64,000 nucleotides of DNA. Origin: Pontibacter coccineus. GTDB lineage: Bacteria; Bacteroidota; Bacteroidia; Cytophagales; Hymenobacteraceae. Positions 51,568 through 62,579 of the stretch are shown piece by piece. Within the stretch, counting starts at the first letter, position 1. Each line of letters begins with the position of its first letter. The position numbers and the translations under genes are program-made. The stretch spans positions 124,001 to 188,000 of the forward strand of contig NZ_JAUOTN010000001.1 in assembly GCF_030546575.1 (NCBI RefSeq), read 5' to 3'. Under the pieces are notes generated by a model. It was not told the DNA's origin. It made no database searches and worked only from the letters and a program-made list of their open reading frames with translations.

Positions 51568-52287
51568 TTAGCGTGTGGCCATCTCTTTCTGCTCCATGGC
51601 TTTTTTGGAGTCCATCAGCCTGTTGTAGGCCGTAATGTTCGTCATCACTGCCATCACCGTGATAGGCAGCGTGAAAATAGACATGGTCTCGAACACATGG
51701 AATGGAACGCCCGGTATATATACCTTGTAATCGTCTCCCACAAAGTAGTAAGTAATGCCGCAGGCGATAGCCGATACCCCGATCAGCACGATCCGCTCCG
51801 GACGTTGCATCAGGCCCCCCTTACACTCCACGCCCAGCCCCTCAGCACGTGCCCGGGTATAGCTCACCATCATCGAGCCGATCAGGGCGATGAAGGCGAA
51901 GAGCGAACTGAGCAGGTAGTGGTGCGAGATCAGGTAGTAGCAGATGCCCATGAACATGATCATCTCGCTGTAGCGGTCCAGCACTGAGTCGTACATGGCC
52001 CCGAACGTGGACTTCATGTTACCCAGCCGCGCCACCTGCCCGTCGAGCATGTCGAATACGCCGGCGAACAGCACCAGCGCACCGGCCCAGCCCACGTACT
52101 CGAGCTCGCCCCGGTTACTGGTCTCACCACCCCATATAAAGATGCCGGCCACCCCGATGTTCAGGATAAGCCCGGTGGTGGTGACCGCGTTGGGGGTAAA
52201 TCCCAGCCTGATCAGAAGTCGCACAAAAGGGTTGATCACCGTGTAGATTCCCTGCTGCAGCGCATCGCGTACTGATTTCATGTCCAT
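51568..52287 (-). CDS. CDP-alcohol phosphatidyltransferase, candidate phosphatidylinositol(-phosphate) synthase
   Basis: A 239-residue membrane enzyme. The complete CDP-AP motif D-x2-DG-x2-AR-x8-G-x3-D-x3-D is present (D79, D82, G83, A86, R87, G96, D100, D104). It joins CDP-diacylglycerol to an alcohol. Adjacent inositol-phosphate synthase and PgpA genes make inositol 3-phosphate the likely acceptor, giving PI-phosphate. PGP or phosphatidylserine synthase is the alternative by family alone. It is 18 bases after the DUF5686 gene. Confidence 0.9.
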   Translation of the reverse strand: MDMKSVRDALQQGIYTVINPFVRLLIRLGFTPNAVTTTGLILNIGVAGIFIWGGETSNRGELEYVGWAGALVLFAGVFDMLDGQVARLGNMKSTFGAMYDSVLDRYSEMIMFMGICYYLISHHYLLSSLFAFIALIGSMMVSYTRARAEGLGVECKGGLMQRPERIVLIGVSAIACGITYYFVGDDYKVYIPGVPFHVFETMSIFTLPITVMAVMTNITAYNRLMDSKKAMEQKEMATR

Positions 52288-52305
52288 ACTACTATGCTGT
52301 GAGTA

Positions 52306-54909
52306 TTAAAAATCAAACTTAAACCTGCCCCTTATACCTATATCGGAAACATTTGGATGATCCAGGTAGGTCAGGCGCTTCACCACGTCTATTCTGAAAA
52401 AGTTAAAAATGTTACCTACACCTATACTCGCCTCCATATAAGGCTTGTTTTCAAGAGTATACGTGAGAGGCAAACCATTGGCATCAGTCGGGAAGCGCAG
52501 CAGGTCTGCGTTCGCGTAAGGTACGTTTTCTTCGCGCACTTTGCCATACAGTGCCTTAAAGGTTACGAACTCCCGAAGCTTAGTTTTCTTGATCAGCGGG
52601 AGCTTGTTGAAGATAAAGCCGTTGAAGCCGTGGTCGATGTGCACACTGGCATACTGGTCGCTCACAAACTCCAAGAAGTTCATCAGGTTGTAAGACTGCA
52701 GCTGGTACGAGTAACTCTGGTTGGCGCGATGGATCATGAGCAGCGGGAACGGCACCTGCCCGAAGATGTAGCCACCTTCCGTCACCACATCCGAGTAACC
52801 CAGCTGCGAGAGATAAAAGCGCTTGCTCACATTCAGGGCCACCTTCTGGTACTCAAACTGCCCTCCAAACGTGCCTTTTATACCGGCTGCTGCCCGCAGC
52901 GTAAACACCGGGTGCCGGCTGGCGACAGGGGTGCGGTAGATCTTTCCCTGCAGAAACTGCTCGTTCGGCGCCCAGCGCAGCTCCAGCGAAGCCTCGGTGG
53001 TAGTCAGGTGCTGTAATGGCAGCGACTCGACTTCGCCACTGGCATCGCCCACTGGCAGGTACTGCAGCGAACCGGCCGGTGCCTGTTTCCAGTTCCGGAA
53101 GCCGATGCGGTAGGACATGTGGTTTTCAAACTCCCGCAGGTAATCGATGTTGTAGGTTTCGCTGTAGAGCCACTTGTCGTTTTCGCCGCGCTTAAAGGAG
53201 AGCAGGAAATTGTCCTCCTGTACAAACTGCAGCTCCTGGCCCGGAATATTGGTGTCCTTTTGATAGCTCACGCGGATCGCTCGCACCGGAAACTCCCAGA
53301 TGGAGCGGTCGGTAAGCGAGTACGTGCCGCCCACGTAGTACTTCCATTTTTCGTCCTTAAAGCCATAGGCCGTGTAGGACTCCAGCATGACTTTCTTGCT
53401 GAAGTTGTTGGTCGTACGGCCGCCAAAGCGCAGTCGGAAGCCCTCCACCGGATTGAAGCTGTAGAACGTGTTGATCGGGCCGATCTCGATGTTAGCACCT
53501 GCCCGCTTATACCCTGCGATCAGGGCAGTTCCCCAGTCCATGGTGCGCCGGAAGGATTTCATGTTCACCAGGCTGTCGATGTTGGTGTACGTGTTGACCT
53601 CCACGGCCGAAAGCGAGTCGTGCCGGCTGGCCTGCCAGAAGTCCTCGCCCTGTCCGGCTGTTTCCTGCGCCCGCACGATGGCCTCGCCCTCGTAGCGCGA
53701 TGCTGGTTGAGCCTCATTTATTTTGTAGTCCTTAAACGAAACCACACGCTCTCCATAAAAGCCCATGTCGCTGTTCTGGGTGAGGCCGAAATCAGCTTTG
53801 AGGCCGCTTCTGCTCAGGTGGTAGTGGCCATCGGGGTTCTTCTCGAAGTCCAGCTTGATCTTCAGGTCGCGCACCCAGTTGATGCTCGCACCCTTGCTCA
53901 CCTCCATGTCCACGCTTTGCACGGCGTAGGTGCCGTCGAGCGTTACGTACATGCTGCCGGTAAACATAAAGGCTGACGGATTGCGCGGCTCAAACTGCAG
54001 CTTGGCCAGTTGCTGGCCACCATCTGCCGTCACCGTGTCCTTTAGGTAGAACTTGTAGAAAGTAGGCGCCATGTCGGCAATCGGGCTCAGGAACTGGTTT
54101 GTCAGGATGGTGATGTTATTGTCGTAGATATCCACGTCCTGGTACATGTGCTGCATGTAGGCCATGATGCCCTGGTTGTCGACAAACTCCCCGAAGTCCA
54201 CTTTCTTTTCGGCCTTTACCACTGTCTTGCGCGCCTGCGGCGACTTGCGGTAATACTGCTCCGTCAGCTCCTCCTGTATAAAGAAAGGCAGCACGGCCAT
54301 TCCCGCGAGCACGGTGGTATCGATGTTGTTGGTGATGAAGTCGTACTTACGCAGCAGGAGATTGCGCTTAAGTTTCTCAGGCGTGTTCACCAGCGACATC
54401 TGCGTTTTCTCGTACTGCTCGTACTGCACGTAGTCGTAGTTTTCCGGCTTGTTCTTGGCCTTGTTGTCCACGACCAGCCTGATCAGGTCAACTGCCGGGT
54501 TGTTCTTGTTGCTGTAGTGTACCTTCCGCTTTTTGCCTACCACCACTACCTCGTGCAGCAGTTTGGCATCGGTTTGCAGCTTTACCTGCAGGGTCTGCTC
54601 CTGCCCCGGCGTCACGGCCAGGGTGGTTGTCTGGTAACCCAGGTATGAAAATTGTATTTTGTTTACGATCTGGTTTGTCCGGATCTGGAAGTTTCCCTCG
54701 TAGTCGGTGCTGGTTCCCGTGCTAGTGCCCGGAATAAAAACAGAAACGCCGATGAGCGCCTCGTTGGTGGCAGCGTCTTTCACGGTGCCCTTAATCGTTG
54801 TGAGACCCTGGGCCATCACAGGTGTGGTGTATACGCCTGCCACCACTAGCAACAGGAAGCATAACAGCCGGTATAGGTATAGACTATACCTATTCCTATT
54901 TAAATACAT
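52306..54909 (-). CDS. DUF5686 outer-membrane barrel with carboxypeptidase-like regulatory domain
   Basis: An 867-residue outer-membrane protein. It has a signal peptide (to about residue 34, VMAQ), a CarboxypepD_reg-like beta-sandwich (about 36-115, TIKGTVKDAATNEALIGVSVFIPGT), then the DUF5686 region and a C-terminal barrel ending in Phe (GIRGRFKFDF). It has no TonB plug signature of SusC. The family has no assigned function. Its placement inside a lipid operon, overlapping the gtrA gene by 14 bases, makes it a candidate for moving the finished lipid into the outer membrane (inference). Confidence 0.88.
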   Translation of the reverse strand: MYLNRNRYSLYLYRLLCFLLLVVAGVYTTPVMAQGLTTIKGTVKDAATNEALIGVSVFIPGTSTGTSTDYEGNFQIRTNQIVNKIQFSYLGYQTTTLAVTPGQEQTLQVKLQTDAKLLHEVVVVGKKRKVHYSNKNNPAVDLIRLVVDNKAKNKPENYDYVQYEQYEKTQMSLVNTPEKLKRNLLLRKYDFITNNIDTTVLAGMAVLPFFIQEELTEQYYRKSPQARKTVVKAEKKVDFGEFVDNQGIMAYMQHMYQDVDIYDNNITILTNQFLSPIADMAPTFYKFYLKDTVTADGGQQLAKLQFEPRNPSAFMFTGSMYVTLDGTYAVQSVDMEVSKGASINWVRDLKIKLDFEKNPDGHYHLSRSGLKADFGLTQNSDMGFYGERVVSFKDYKINEAQPASRYEGEAIVRAQETAGQGEDFWQASRHDSLSAVEVNTYTNIDSLVNMKSFRRTMDWGTALIAGYKRAGANIEIGPINTFYSFNPVEGFRLRFGGRTTNNFSKKVMLESYTAYGFKDEKWKYYVGGTYSLTDRSIWEFPVRAIRVSYQKDTNIPGQELQFVQEDNFLLSFKRGENDKWLYSETYNIDYLREFENHMSYRIGFRNWKQAPAGSLQYLPVGDASGEVESLPLQHLTTTEASLELRWAPNEQFLQGKIYRTPVASRHPVFTLRAAAGIKGTFGGQFEYQKVALNVSKRFYLSQLGYSDVVTEGGYIFGQVPFPLLMIHRANQSYSYQLQSYNLMNFLEFVSDQYASVHIDHGFNGFIFNKLPLIKKTKLREFVTFKALYGKVREENVPYANADLLRFPTDANGLPLTYTLENKPYMEASIGVGNIFNFFRIDVVKRLTYLDHPNVSDIGIRGRFKFDF

Positions 54910-55267
54910 ATCGTTTTTGAAAAATGTAATTGTAAAAAAAGCCTACAAGCAGGGAGGTGACAATTTTGGAGTAGAGGTATGGCAGCCCGCCATACTGAGT
55001 AATCAGATACACACCGGACGCGTTCAGCACCAGGCTTCCCTTCCAGATGACCAGGTATTTGACTGCCTGCAGCGGCACTGTTCTATGCACTGCCTGGAAC
55101 ACCCAGTTCCGACCGAGTGCAAAATGTGTGATGCCCCCTGAAATGGTGCCTATAACGGTGCCTGTCACATACCAAACACCCAGCAGCTCCACCACCAGCA
55201 CCGTGACCAGAAAGTCCACAGCAGAGGCTACCATCGAAGCAGCCTGCGCCTTCAGAAAGGTAAACAT
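54896..55267 (-). CDS. GtrA family membrane protein
   Basis: A 123-residue protein with four helices of the GtrA type (FLKAQAASMVASAVDFLVTVLVVELLGVWYV, then HFALGRNWVF). GtrA proteins are thought to flip or present lipid-linked sugars. It starts directly after the pgpA stop with no spacer and overlaps the DUF5686 start by 14 bases. A flippase role for an inositol lipid is plausible. Confidence 0.88.
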   Translation of the reverse strand: MFTFLKAQAASMVASAVDFLVTVLVVELLGVWYVTGTVIGTISGGITHFALGRNWVFQAVHRTVPLQAVKYLVIWKGSLVLNASGVYLITQYGGLPYLYSKIVTSLLVGFFYNYIFQKRYVFK

Positions 55268-55729
55268 TTAGAATAGCTTCAGGTATAGCAATATTTGTAA
55301 AACAATATTTGCGTAAACGCCCGCCACTACGTCGTCCAACATTACGCCTAAGCCTCCCCTCACTTTCTCCAGTTTCCTAATATACAGCGGCTTCACAATA
55401 TCGAAGAAGCGAAACAGCACCAGGCCGGCCAGCAGCGTGCTGAGCGTCACAGGTATAAACAGCATGGTAATCAACATACCTGCCACCTCGTCTATCACTA
55501 CTTTCTTATCGTCTTTGCCCCAGTGCGGCTCCACCTCATTGGCTGACCAAACGCCCAGTACTGTGAGCAGCAGCGTGATGATGGGAAGCCAGAGAACAAG
55601 CTGGTCTCCACCCGCCTGGGGTATGGCATACAGACACAGGCAGACAGCCACAGCAGCTACCGTGCCGCCCCCTTTGCCCATGTAGCCGATGCCCAGACTG
55701 GTGGAAACCAATTTGTGTAATTTCAGCAT
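55268..55729 (-). CDS. pgpA: PgpA-type lipid phosphatase, candidate PI-phosphate phosphatase
   Basis: A 153-residue membrane phosphatase. The PgpA marks are DDKKVVIDEVAGM, the FRFFDIVKPLYIRKLEKV block and GGLGVMLDDVVAGVYANI. In E. coli PgpA removes phosphate from phosphatidylglycerophosphate; next to MIPS and a CDP-alcohol transferase the more likely substrate is phosphatidylinositol phosphate, as for the similar Bacteroides cluster. It starts 10 bases after the MIPS stop. Confidence 0.88.
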   Translation of the reverse strand: MLKLHKLVSTSLGIGYMGKGGGTVAAVAVCLCLYAIPQAGGDQLVLWLPIITLLLTVLGVWSANEVEPHWGKDDKKVVIDEVAGMLITMLFIPVTLSTLLAGLVLFRFFDIVKPLYIRKLEKVRGGLGVMLDDVVAGVYANIVLQILLYLKLF

Positions 55730-55739
55730 GCTGTTCCGT

Positions 55740-57074
55740 TTACTTCGACTCTACCAGATCTTCGTAGTAGTCCAGGCCCAGGTGCGTGATCAGGTCTTCG
55801 CCCATGATGTGGCGCAGCGTATTCTGCAGCTTGATCAACTGTTTGAAGATATCGTGCTCCGGACGCAGTCCTTCCGCAGTCTGGGGCGATTTGTAGTAGA
55901 AAGACAACCACTCCTGGATACCGCTCATACCGGAACGCTGCGCCAAGTCAGTGAACAGGGCCAGGTCCAGCACGATAGGCGCTGCCAATATCGAGTCGCG
56001 GCACAGGAAGTTGATCTTGATCTGCATCTTGTAACCCAACCAGCCAAAGATGTCGATGTTGTCCCAGCTCTCTTTGTTGTCGCCGTGAGGCGGGTAATAG
56101 TTGATGCGTACTTTGTGGTACAAGTCGCCGTACAGTTCCGGGTTGTCCTCCGGGTGCAGAATGTCTTCCAGCACGCCCAGTTTCGATACTTCCTTGGTTT
56201 TGAAATTGTCCGGATCGTCCAGTACCAGGCCGTCGCGGTTACCCAGAATATTGGAAGAGAACCAGCCATTGATGCCCAGCGCTCTGGCCTGCAGACCGGG
56301 TGCTATGATCGTCTTCATCAGTGTCTGTCCTGTTTTAAAGTCTTTTCCGGAGATCGCCACACCATTCTCTTTGGCCAGCTCCACCAGCGCAGGTATGTCC
56401 ACGGTCAGGTTAGGAGCACCGTTTGCGTAAGGCACACCCAGTTTGAGGGCGGCGTACGCATAGATCATGCTTGGCGCGATGCGCGGGTCGTTGTTACGCA
56501 GGCCTTCTTCAAAGGCAGCCACCGTCCGGTGCACGTCGCTCACCTCGGTGTATACCTCCGTAGAACCGCACCACACGATCACCAGACGGTCGCAGCTGTT
56601 TTCTTGTTTGAACGTGCGCATGTCTTCCATCAGCGCCTCGGCCAACTCATACTTTGTGGCGGCCTCTTTCACGTTGGTGCCGTCCAGGTTTTTAGCGTAA
56701 GACTTGTCAAATACCGCTTTCATCGGCTTGATGGTCTCCAACTCCGGCTTGATGGAGTGCAGCAGCATGGGCTCCAGCACTTTGGCGTTCACGGCCGCCT
56801 CAAAAACGTTGTCTTCATACACGTCCCAGCCACCAAAAACGATGTCGTTCAGGCTGGCCAGCGGCACAAAGTCTTTGATCAGGGGGTTGCGGTTATCCGT
56901 GCGCTTGCCCAGTCGGATGTTGCCCATCTGAGAAAGTGAACCTACAGGCTGAGAGAAACCTTTTCTGATCGCCTCTACCCCTGCAATAAATGTGGTGGCA
57001 ACTGCTCCCAGTCCTGGAAGCAGGATACCCAAGCGCCCTTCGGCTGGTTTTACTTGATATTCCATCTTATTCAC
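55740..57074 (-). CDS. ino1: myo-Inositol-3-phosphate synthase
   Basis: A 444-residue NAD-dependent enzyme that converts glucose 6-phosphate to myo-inositol 3-phosphate. The NAD loop is LGILLPGLGAVATTFIAGVEA; the family core is clear in LEPMLLHSIKPELETIKP, IVWCGSTEVY, SGKDFKTGQTLMKT (catalytic lysines) and NILGNRDGLVL. The length fits the bacterial INO1 class. ATG 57074 or the codon three later may start it. It starts 31 bases after the cerR stop and gives the operon its inositol source. Confidence 0.95.
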   Translation of the reverse strand: MNKMEYQVKPAEGRLGILLPGLGAVATTFIAGVEAIRKGFSQPVGSLSQMGNIRLGKRTDNRNPLIKDFVPLASLNDIVFGGWDVYEDNVFEAAVNAKVLEPMLLHSIKPELETIKPMKAVFDKSYAKNLDGTNVKEAATKYELAEALMEDMRTFKQENSCDRLVIVWCGSTEVYTEVSDVHRTVAAFEEGLRNNDPRIAPSMIYAYAALKLGVPYANGAPNLTVDIPALVELAKENGVAISGKDFKTGQTLMKTIIAPGLQARALGINGWFSSNILGNRDGLVLDDPDNFKTKEVSKLGVLEDILHPEDNPELYGDLYHKVRINYYPPHGDNKESWDNIDIFGWLGYKMQIKINFLCRDSILAAPIVLDLALFTDLAQRSGMSGIQEWLSFYYKSPQTAEGLRPEHDIFKQLIKLQNTLRHIMGEDLITHLGLDYYEDLVESK

Positions 57075-57105
57075 TTAAGGTCTAAAACTGTTTTAAAATC
57101 AATAC

Positions 57106-58094
57106 TTATAGCCAATTGTTTTCTTTATACCATTTCAAGGTGTGCGCTAGCCCCTTCTCCAGGTCGTACTCCGGCACAAAGCCCAGGTCCTGCCGGATCC
57201 GGTCGATGCTGCAGTTCCAGTTCTCGGCGGCCAGCTCGTTGAGCTTCTCTTTGTTCAGGACCGGCATCTTGCTGCTGGCAGCGTAAGCCGCCTCCAGTAG
57301 CCGGGCCATCACATTCACTACGCCCATCGGTACGTGAAAGCGGATAGCCTTCTTGCCCAGGATGCGCTTTGTGATGGTAGCCAGCGCGTAGCGGTCATAG
57401 CTGTTGCCATCTGACAGGTTGTAGCTGGCATGGTGCATCCCTGCGCCCAGCGCCTGTATCACTGCTCTAGCCAAATCCTTTACATACACAAAGCTCAGCC
57501 ACTGCGGCTTGGTGCTGATGTAGGGTTCCAGCCCCAGGTTCAGGGTCTTGAGGACGATGAAAATATCCTTCTCCCGTGGACCGTACACCGCCGTCGGGCG
57601 CAGTACCACCAGGGGCAGGTCTTTTATTTCCGCCAGGTACTGCTCGGCTAGGAGTTTGCTTTTGCCATAGGCCGTGACTGGCTGCGCCTTGCTCTGCTCA
57701 TGGATGGGCGTCGTGTCGCTGTACACCACCGGCCCCAGCGCCGCCAGACTGCTGATGAAGACAAACTTCTTCAGCGGAATATCAGCTACTGCTGCAGCCT
57801 GTGCCAGCTTTTGGGTATAGCCGGCGTTTACCCGGTTATACTCCCGCTCGGTCTTGGCTTTGGTGATGCCAGCCGCATGAATGATGTAATGGTACTGCTT
57901 CTCCTCCAGCTCCTTGACCAGCGCTGCGGAGTCGTTGAAGTTAAGCGAAGTGTAGTGGATGCCAAAAGCCTGCAGGTGCGCCACTTCGCTGGAAGGGCGC
58001 ACGGCGGCGTATACCTCCAGCCCTGCCTGCACCGCTGCCTCTACCAGGTGGTGGCCCACAAACCCGCTTGCTCCCGTTATCAGTACCCGCTCCT

Positions 58095-58098
<4 letters not shown>
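57106..58098 (-). CDS. NAD-dependent epimerase/dehydratase family, candidate ceramide reductase (CerR)
   Basis: A 330-residue extended SDR. The NAD loop is MKERVLITGASGFVGHHLVEA; the catalytic Ser is in FISSLAALGP (S116/S117) and the Tyr-Lys pair Y144/K148 in TAYGKSK. In Caulobacter an epimerase-like SDR next to serine palmitoyltransferase reduces the 3-oxo group of the ceramide backbone. The same gene trio is here. Its start overlaps the acyltransferase stop by four bases (ATGA). By family alone it could be a sugar epimerase. Confidence 0.82.
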
Positions 58099-60435
<2,337 letters not shown>

Positions 60436-60630
60436 CTACAATACGTTAAATAATATTTGCATTCATTTAATTGGCACAAGCCCTATCACGCCATCAGCAG
60501 GTATGAAGCTGCGTATAACAGTTCTTATAGTTCTCCTTGTTCATAAATTATAGAACTAATAACACCTACTAATATTACTTTTAATTATTGATATTTCCTT
60601 AATTTTTATGGATTATTTTTGGATTACGCT

Positions 60631-61239
60631 TTAATCAGATGCAGGGGACTTTGTTTTCAGTCCGCGCATTAAAATATTATTGATGATGTCCATCCGGCCC
60701 TCCAGTGCAGCGAACTTGTTTTCAACCAGCAGGCCTACCTCCAGCCCCCGAAAAGCACACACCATGGCAAATGCAATAGCGTCTATGTCATCTGCCGCAT
60801 ACTGTGCAAACTCTCTGCGCTCAAGGCCAAATCGGAGGATACTGCGGACCAGGCTTATTTCTCTCAGCTCATACCTTCTGTGCAGATCCCGCAGGCGAGG
60901 AATACTCGCTTCTATCTCCCCTTTGATCACATTATAGAGGTTTGCCTTCTTTTTGAGGATATTGAACCGGGTAAGGCACAGCGTTCTCAGCTTATCTTCC
61001 GCCGTCTGCATTTTGTTTACCTCCTCCTGCAGCGTCCGGAAAACCTCATCCATTTCGCGCGTCAGCACCGCGTCAAAGATCTCGTCCTTGCTCTTGTAAT
61101 AATAGTAAAGGGTACTCTTCCCTTTTCCGGCGGCTTTGGCGATGTCCTCCATCGTGGTTTTGGACCAACCGAAGTGCCTGAACAGTTTTTGAGCCTCGTC
61201 CAGAATCTCCTTCCTTACAAGTTCATCCTTCTCCATCAT
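60631..61239 (-). CDS. TetR regulator upstream of the lipid operon
   Basis: A 202-residue TetR protein. The HTH is TTMEDIAKAAGKGKSTLYYYYKSKDEIF. The C-terminal domain resembles regulators that sense fatty acyl-CoA or similar amphiphiles, but this is weak. A dyad directly over its own expected transcript start suggests autoregulation. It is on the same strand as, and 195 bases upstream of, spt, so it may also control the operon. I see no copy of the dyad in that gap. Confidence 0.9.
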   Translation of the reverse strand: MMEKDELVRKEILDEAQKLFRHFGWSKTTMEDIAKAAGKGKSTLYYYYKSKDEIFDAVLTREMDEVFRTLQEEVNKMQTAEDKLRTLCLTRFNILKKKANLYNVIKGEIEASIPRLRDLHRRYELREISLVRSILRFGLERREFAQYAADDIDAIAFAMVCAFRGLEVGLLVENKFAALEGRMDIINNILMRGLKTKSPASD

Positions 61240-61579
61240 ACCCGTTAGACCAAAATCGTTTTTCGGTCCAAAGGTAATTAAAAGTTAAACATTAATCTAC
61301 TTTTTGCGAGTCAATATTTTTCGAAGTTTTAAATGGAAAGCTGACCGATACCTGTATTTCACAACGCAACTGCTGCGCACAGGCAAATCGGGCTGATTGA
61401 ACAAGTAGGGATTTTTAGGCCCCGGTGAGGCTGAGAAAGGAGTTTTGGAAAAAGATCAGGTATGACCCCGGCAGCTGTAGCGCTTCAGTAAGCCGCATGA
61501 TGTAAACTACTGATGCTTTTTCTTGCAGGGCAAACGGAGCAATTCAAAAGGAAAAAGCACACGCTATACCTGCCATACC
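61240..61579. other. Region upstream of tetR
   Basis: Besides the promoter and operator listed separately there is no gene. The part from 61370 to 61560 has two AAAAAG-rich pieces but no riboswitch or RNA gene I can name. Confidence 0.4.
61248..61276 (-). promoter_or_regulatory. tetR (61.2 kb) promoter with overlapping operator
   Basis: On the minus strand TACCTTTG (61269-61276) fits TAnnTTTG. Immediately after it lies the imperfect dyad GACCAAAA-tcg-TTTTTCGGTC (61248-61268 on the plus strand), which covers the transcript start. Nine bases separate the dyad from ATG 61239. Confidence 0.65.
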
Positions 61580-62497
61580 TTAGGAGAGTGCCTGTGGTGC
61601 CGGTCCGCCGCCTGCGGGTTTCGAACGGTCAGCCGGGAGCGGCACGTATTCCAGGTTGTCGTTAGGCGGCAACAGGATGCGTCCTTCTTTCCAGTCGGCT
61701 TTCGCCTGCTCTATCCTTTCCTTGCGCGACGACACAAAGTTCCACCAGATAAAGCGCTCACCCAGCGGTTCTCCGCCCAGCAGCATCAGCGTAGCGGGCT
61801 CTTTTGCCAATATCATCGGGTCCGCTCCTTTGGTAAACACCAGCATCTGCCCCACCGTGTAAGTTCTGTGATCGACTTCAATGCTTCCTTTGGCCACGTA
61901 GATTCCCCGCTCAGAATGCTCTTTTGGCAGGCCAAAGCGGGCGCCTTTCTCCAGCACGACATGCAAATAGAACATGGGCGAGTGCGTTTTCACGTCGTTG
62001 CGCAGTCCGTAGGCATCCCCTGCGATCAGGCGCATCCACACGCCGGTTTCTGTAAAGATGGGTAATTGTTCGGGCTTGTAGTTTTCAAATGCAGGGGCGG
62101 CTTCCTCGTCTTTTTCGGGCAGCGCAACCCAGGTCTGGATCATTTCCAGCTCGCCGCCGGCCAGGGTGGCGGGGTCTTCGAAGCGCTCGGAGTGCGCAAT
62201 GCCGCTGCCGGCCGTCATCCAATTCACCTCTCCCGGCCGGATGATCTGCTCCACGCCCAGGCTATCGCGGTGGGTCACCTGACCGCCAAACAGGTAGCTG
62301 ACCGTGGACAGGCCGATGTGCGGGTGCGGCAGCACGTCCATGTCGTGGATGAGCGGAGGCTGCACCTCAACAGGACCGGCATGGTCCATGAAGATGAAAG
62401 GGCCAACCATGCGGCGCAGCCGAAAGGGCAGTATGCGCCGCACATCCATTCCGGGGGCGAGCGAAGCTTTGCGGGCTTCAATGACAATATCCAGCAT
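61580..62497 (-). CDS. Pirin family cupin protein
   Basis: A 305-residue bicupin of the pirin family. The N-terminal cupin holds the metal site: PHPHIGLSTVSYLFGGQVTHRDSLG and GSGIAHSERF give the three histidines and the glutamate. Pirins act as quercetinases or transcription co-factors. The C-terminal half (GIYVAKGSIEVDHRTYTVGQMLVF) is the second cupin. It is not clearly part of an operon; the kinase gene ends upstream on the same strand. Confidence 0.92.
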   Translation of the reverse strand: MLDIVIEARKASLAPGMDVRRILPFRLRRMVGPFIFMDHAGPVEVQPPLIHDMDVLPHPHIGLSTVSYLFGGQVTHRDSLGVEQIIRPGEVNWMTAGSGIAHSERFEDPATLAGGELEMIQTWVALPEKDEEAAPAFENYKPEQLPIFTETGVWMRLIAGDAYGLRNDVKTHSPMFYLHVVLEKGARFGLPKEHSERGIYVAKGSIEVDHRTYTVGQMLVFTKGADPMILAKEPATLMLLGGEPLGERFIWWNFVSSRKERIEQAKADWKEGRILLPPNDNLEYVPLPADRSKPAGGGPAPQALS

Positions 62498-62579
62498 AAA
62501 TACGCATTTACATGAATCCTATACCTGACGCAAAGACCTGCCACTTTCTGCAGCAACAGTGCCTGAATCGGTCATAAGC

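Noticed and set aside
53119..53976. 285-codon plus-strand frame
   Set aside because: Antisense of the DUF5686 gene with the biased composition of a reverse frame.
55689..56939. 416-codon open frame on the plus strand
   Set aside because: It is antisense to the well-supported inositol-3-phosphate synthase and pgpA genes and rich in His, Gln and Val with no domain.
61280..61560. Possible riboswitch or structured leader
   Set aside because: I looked for cobalamin and TPP riboswitch core words and found none, and the flanking gene points away from it.
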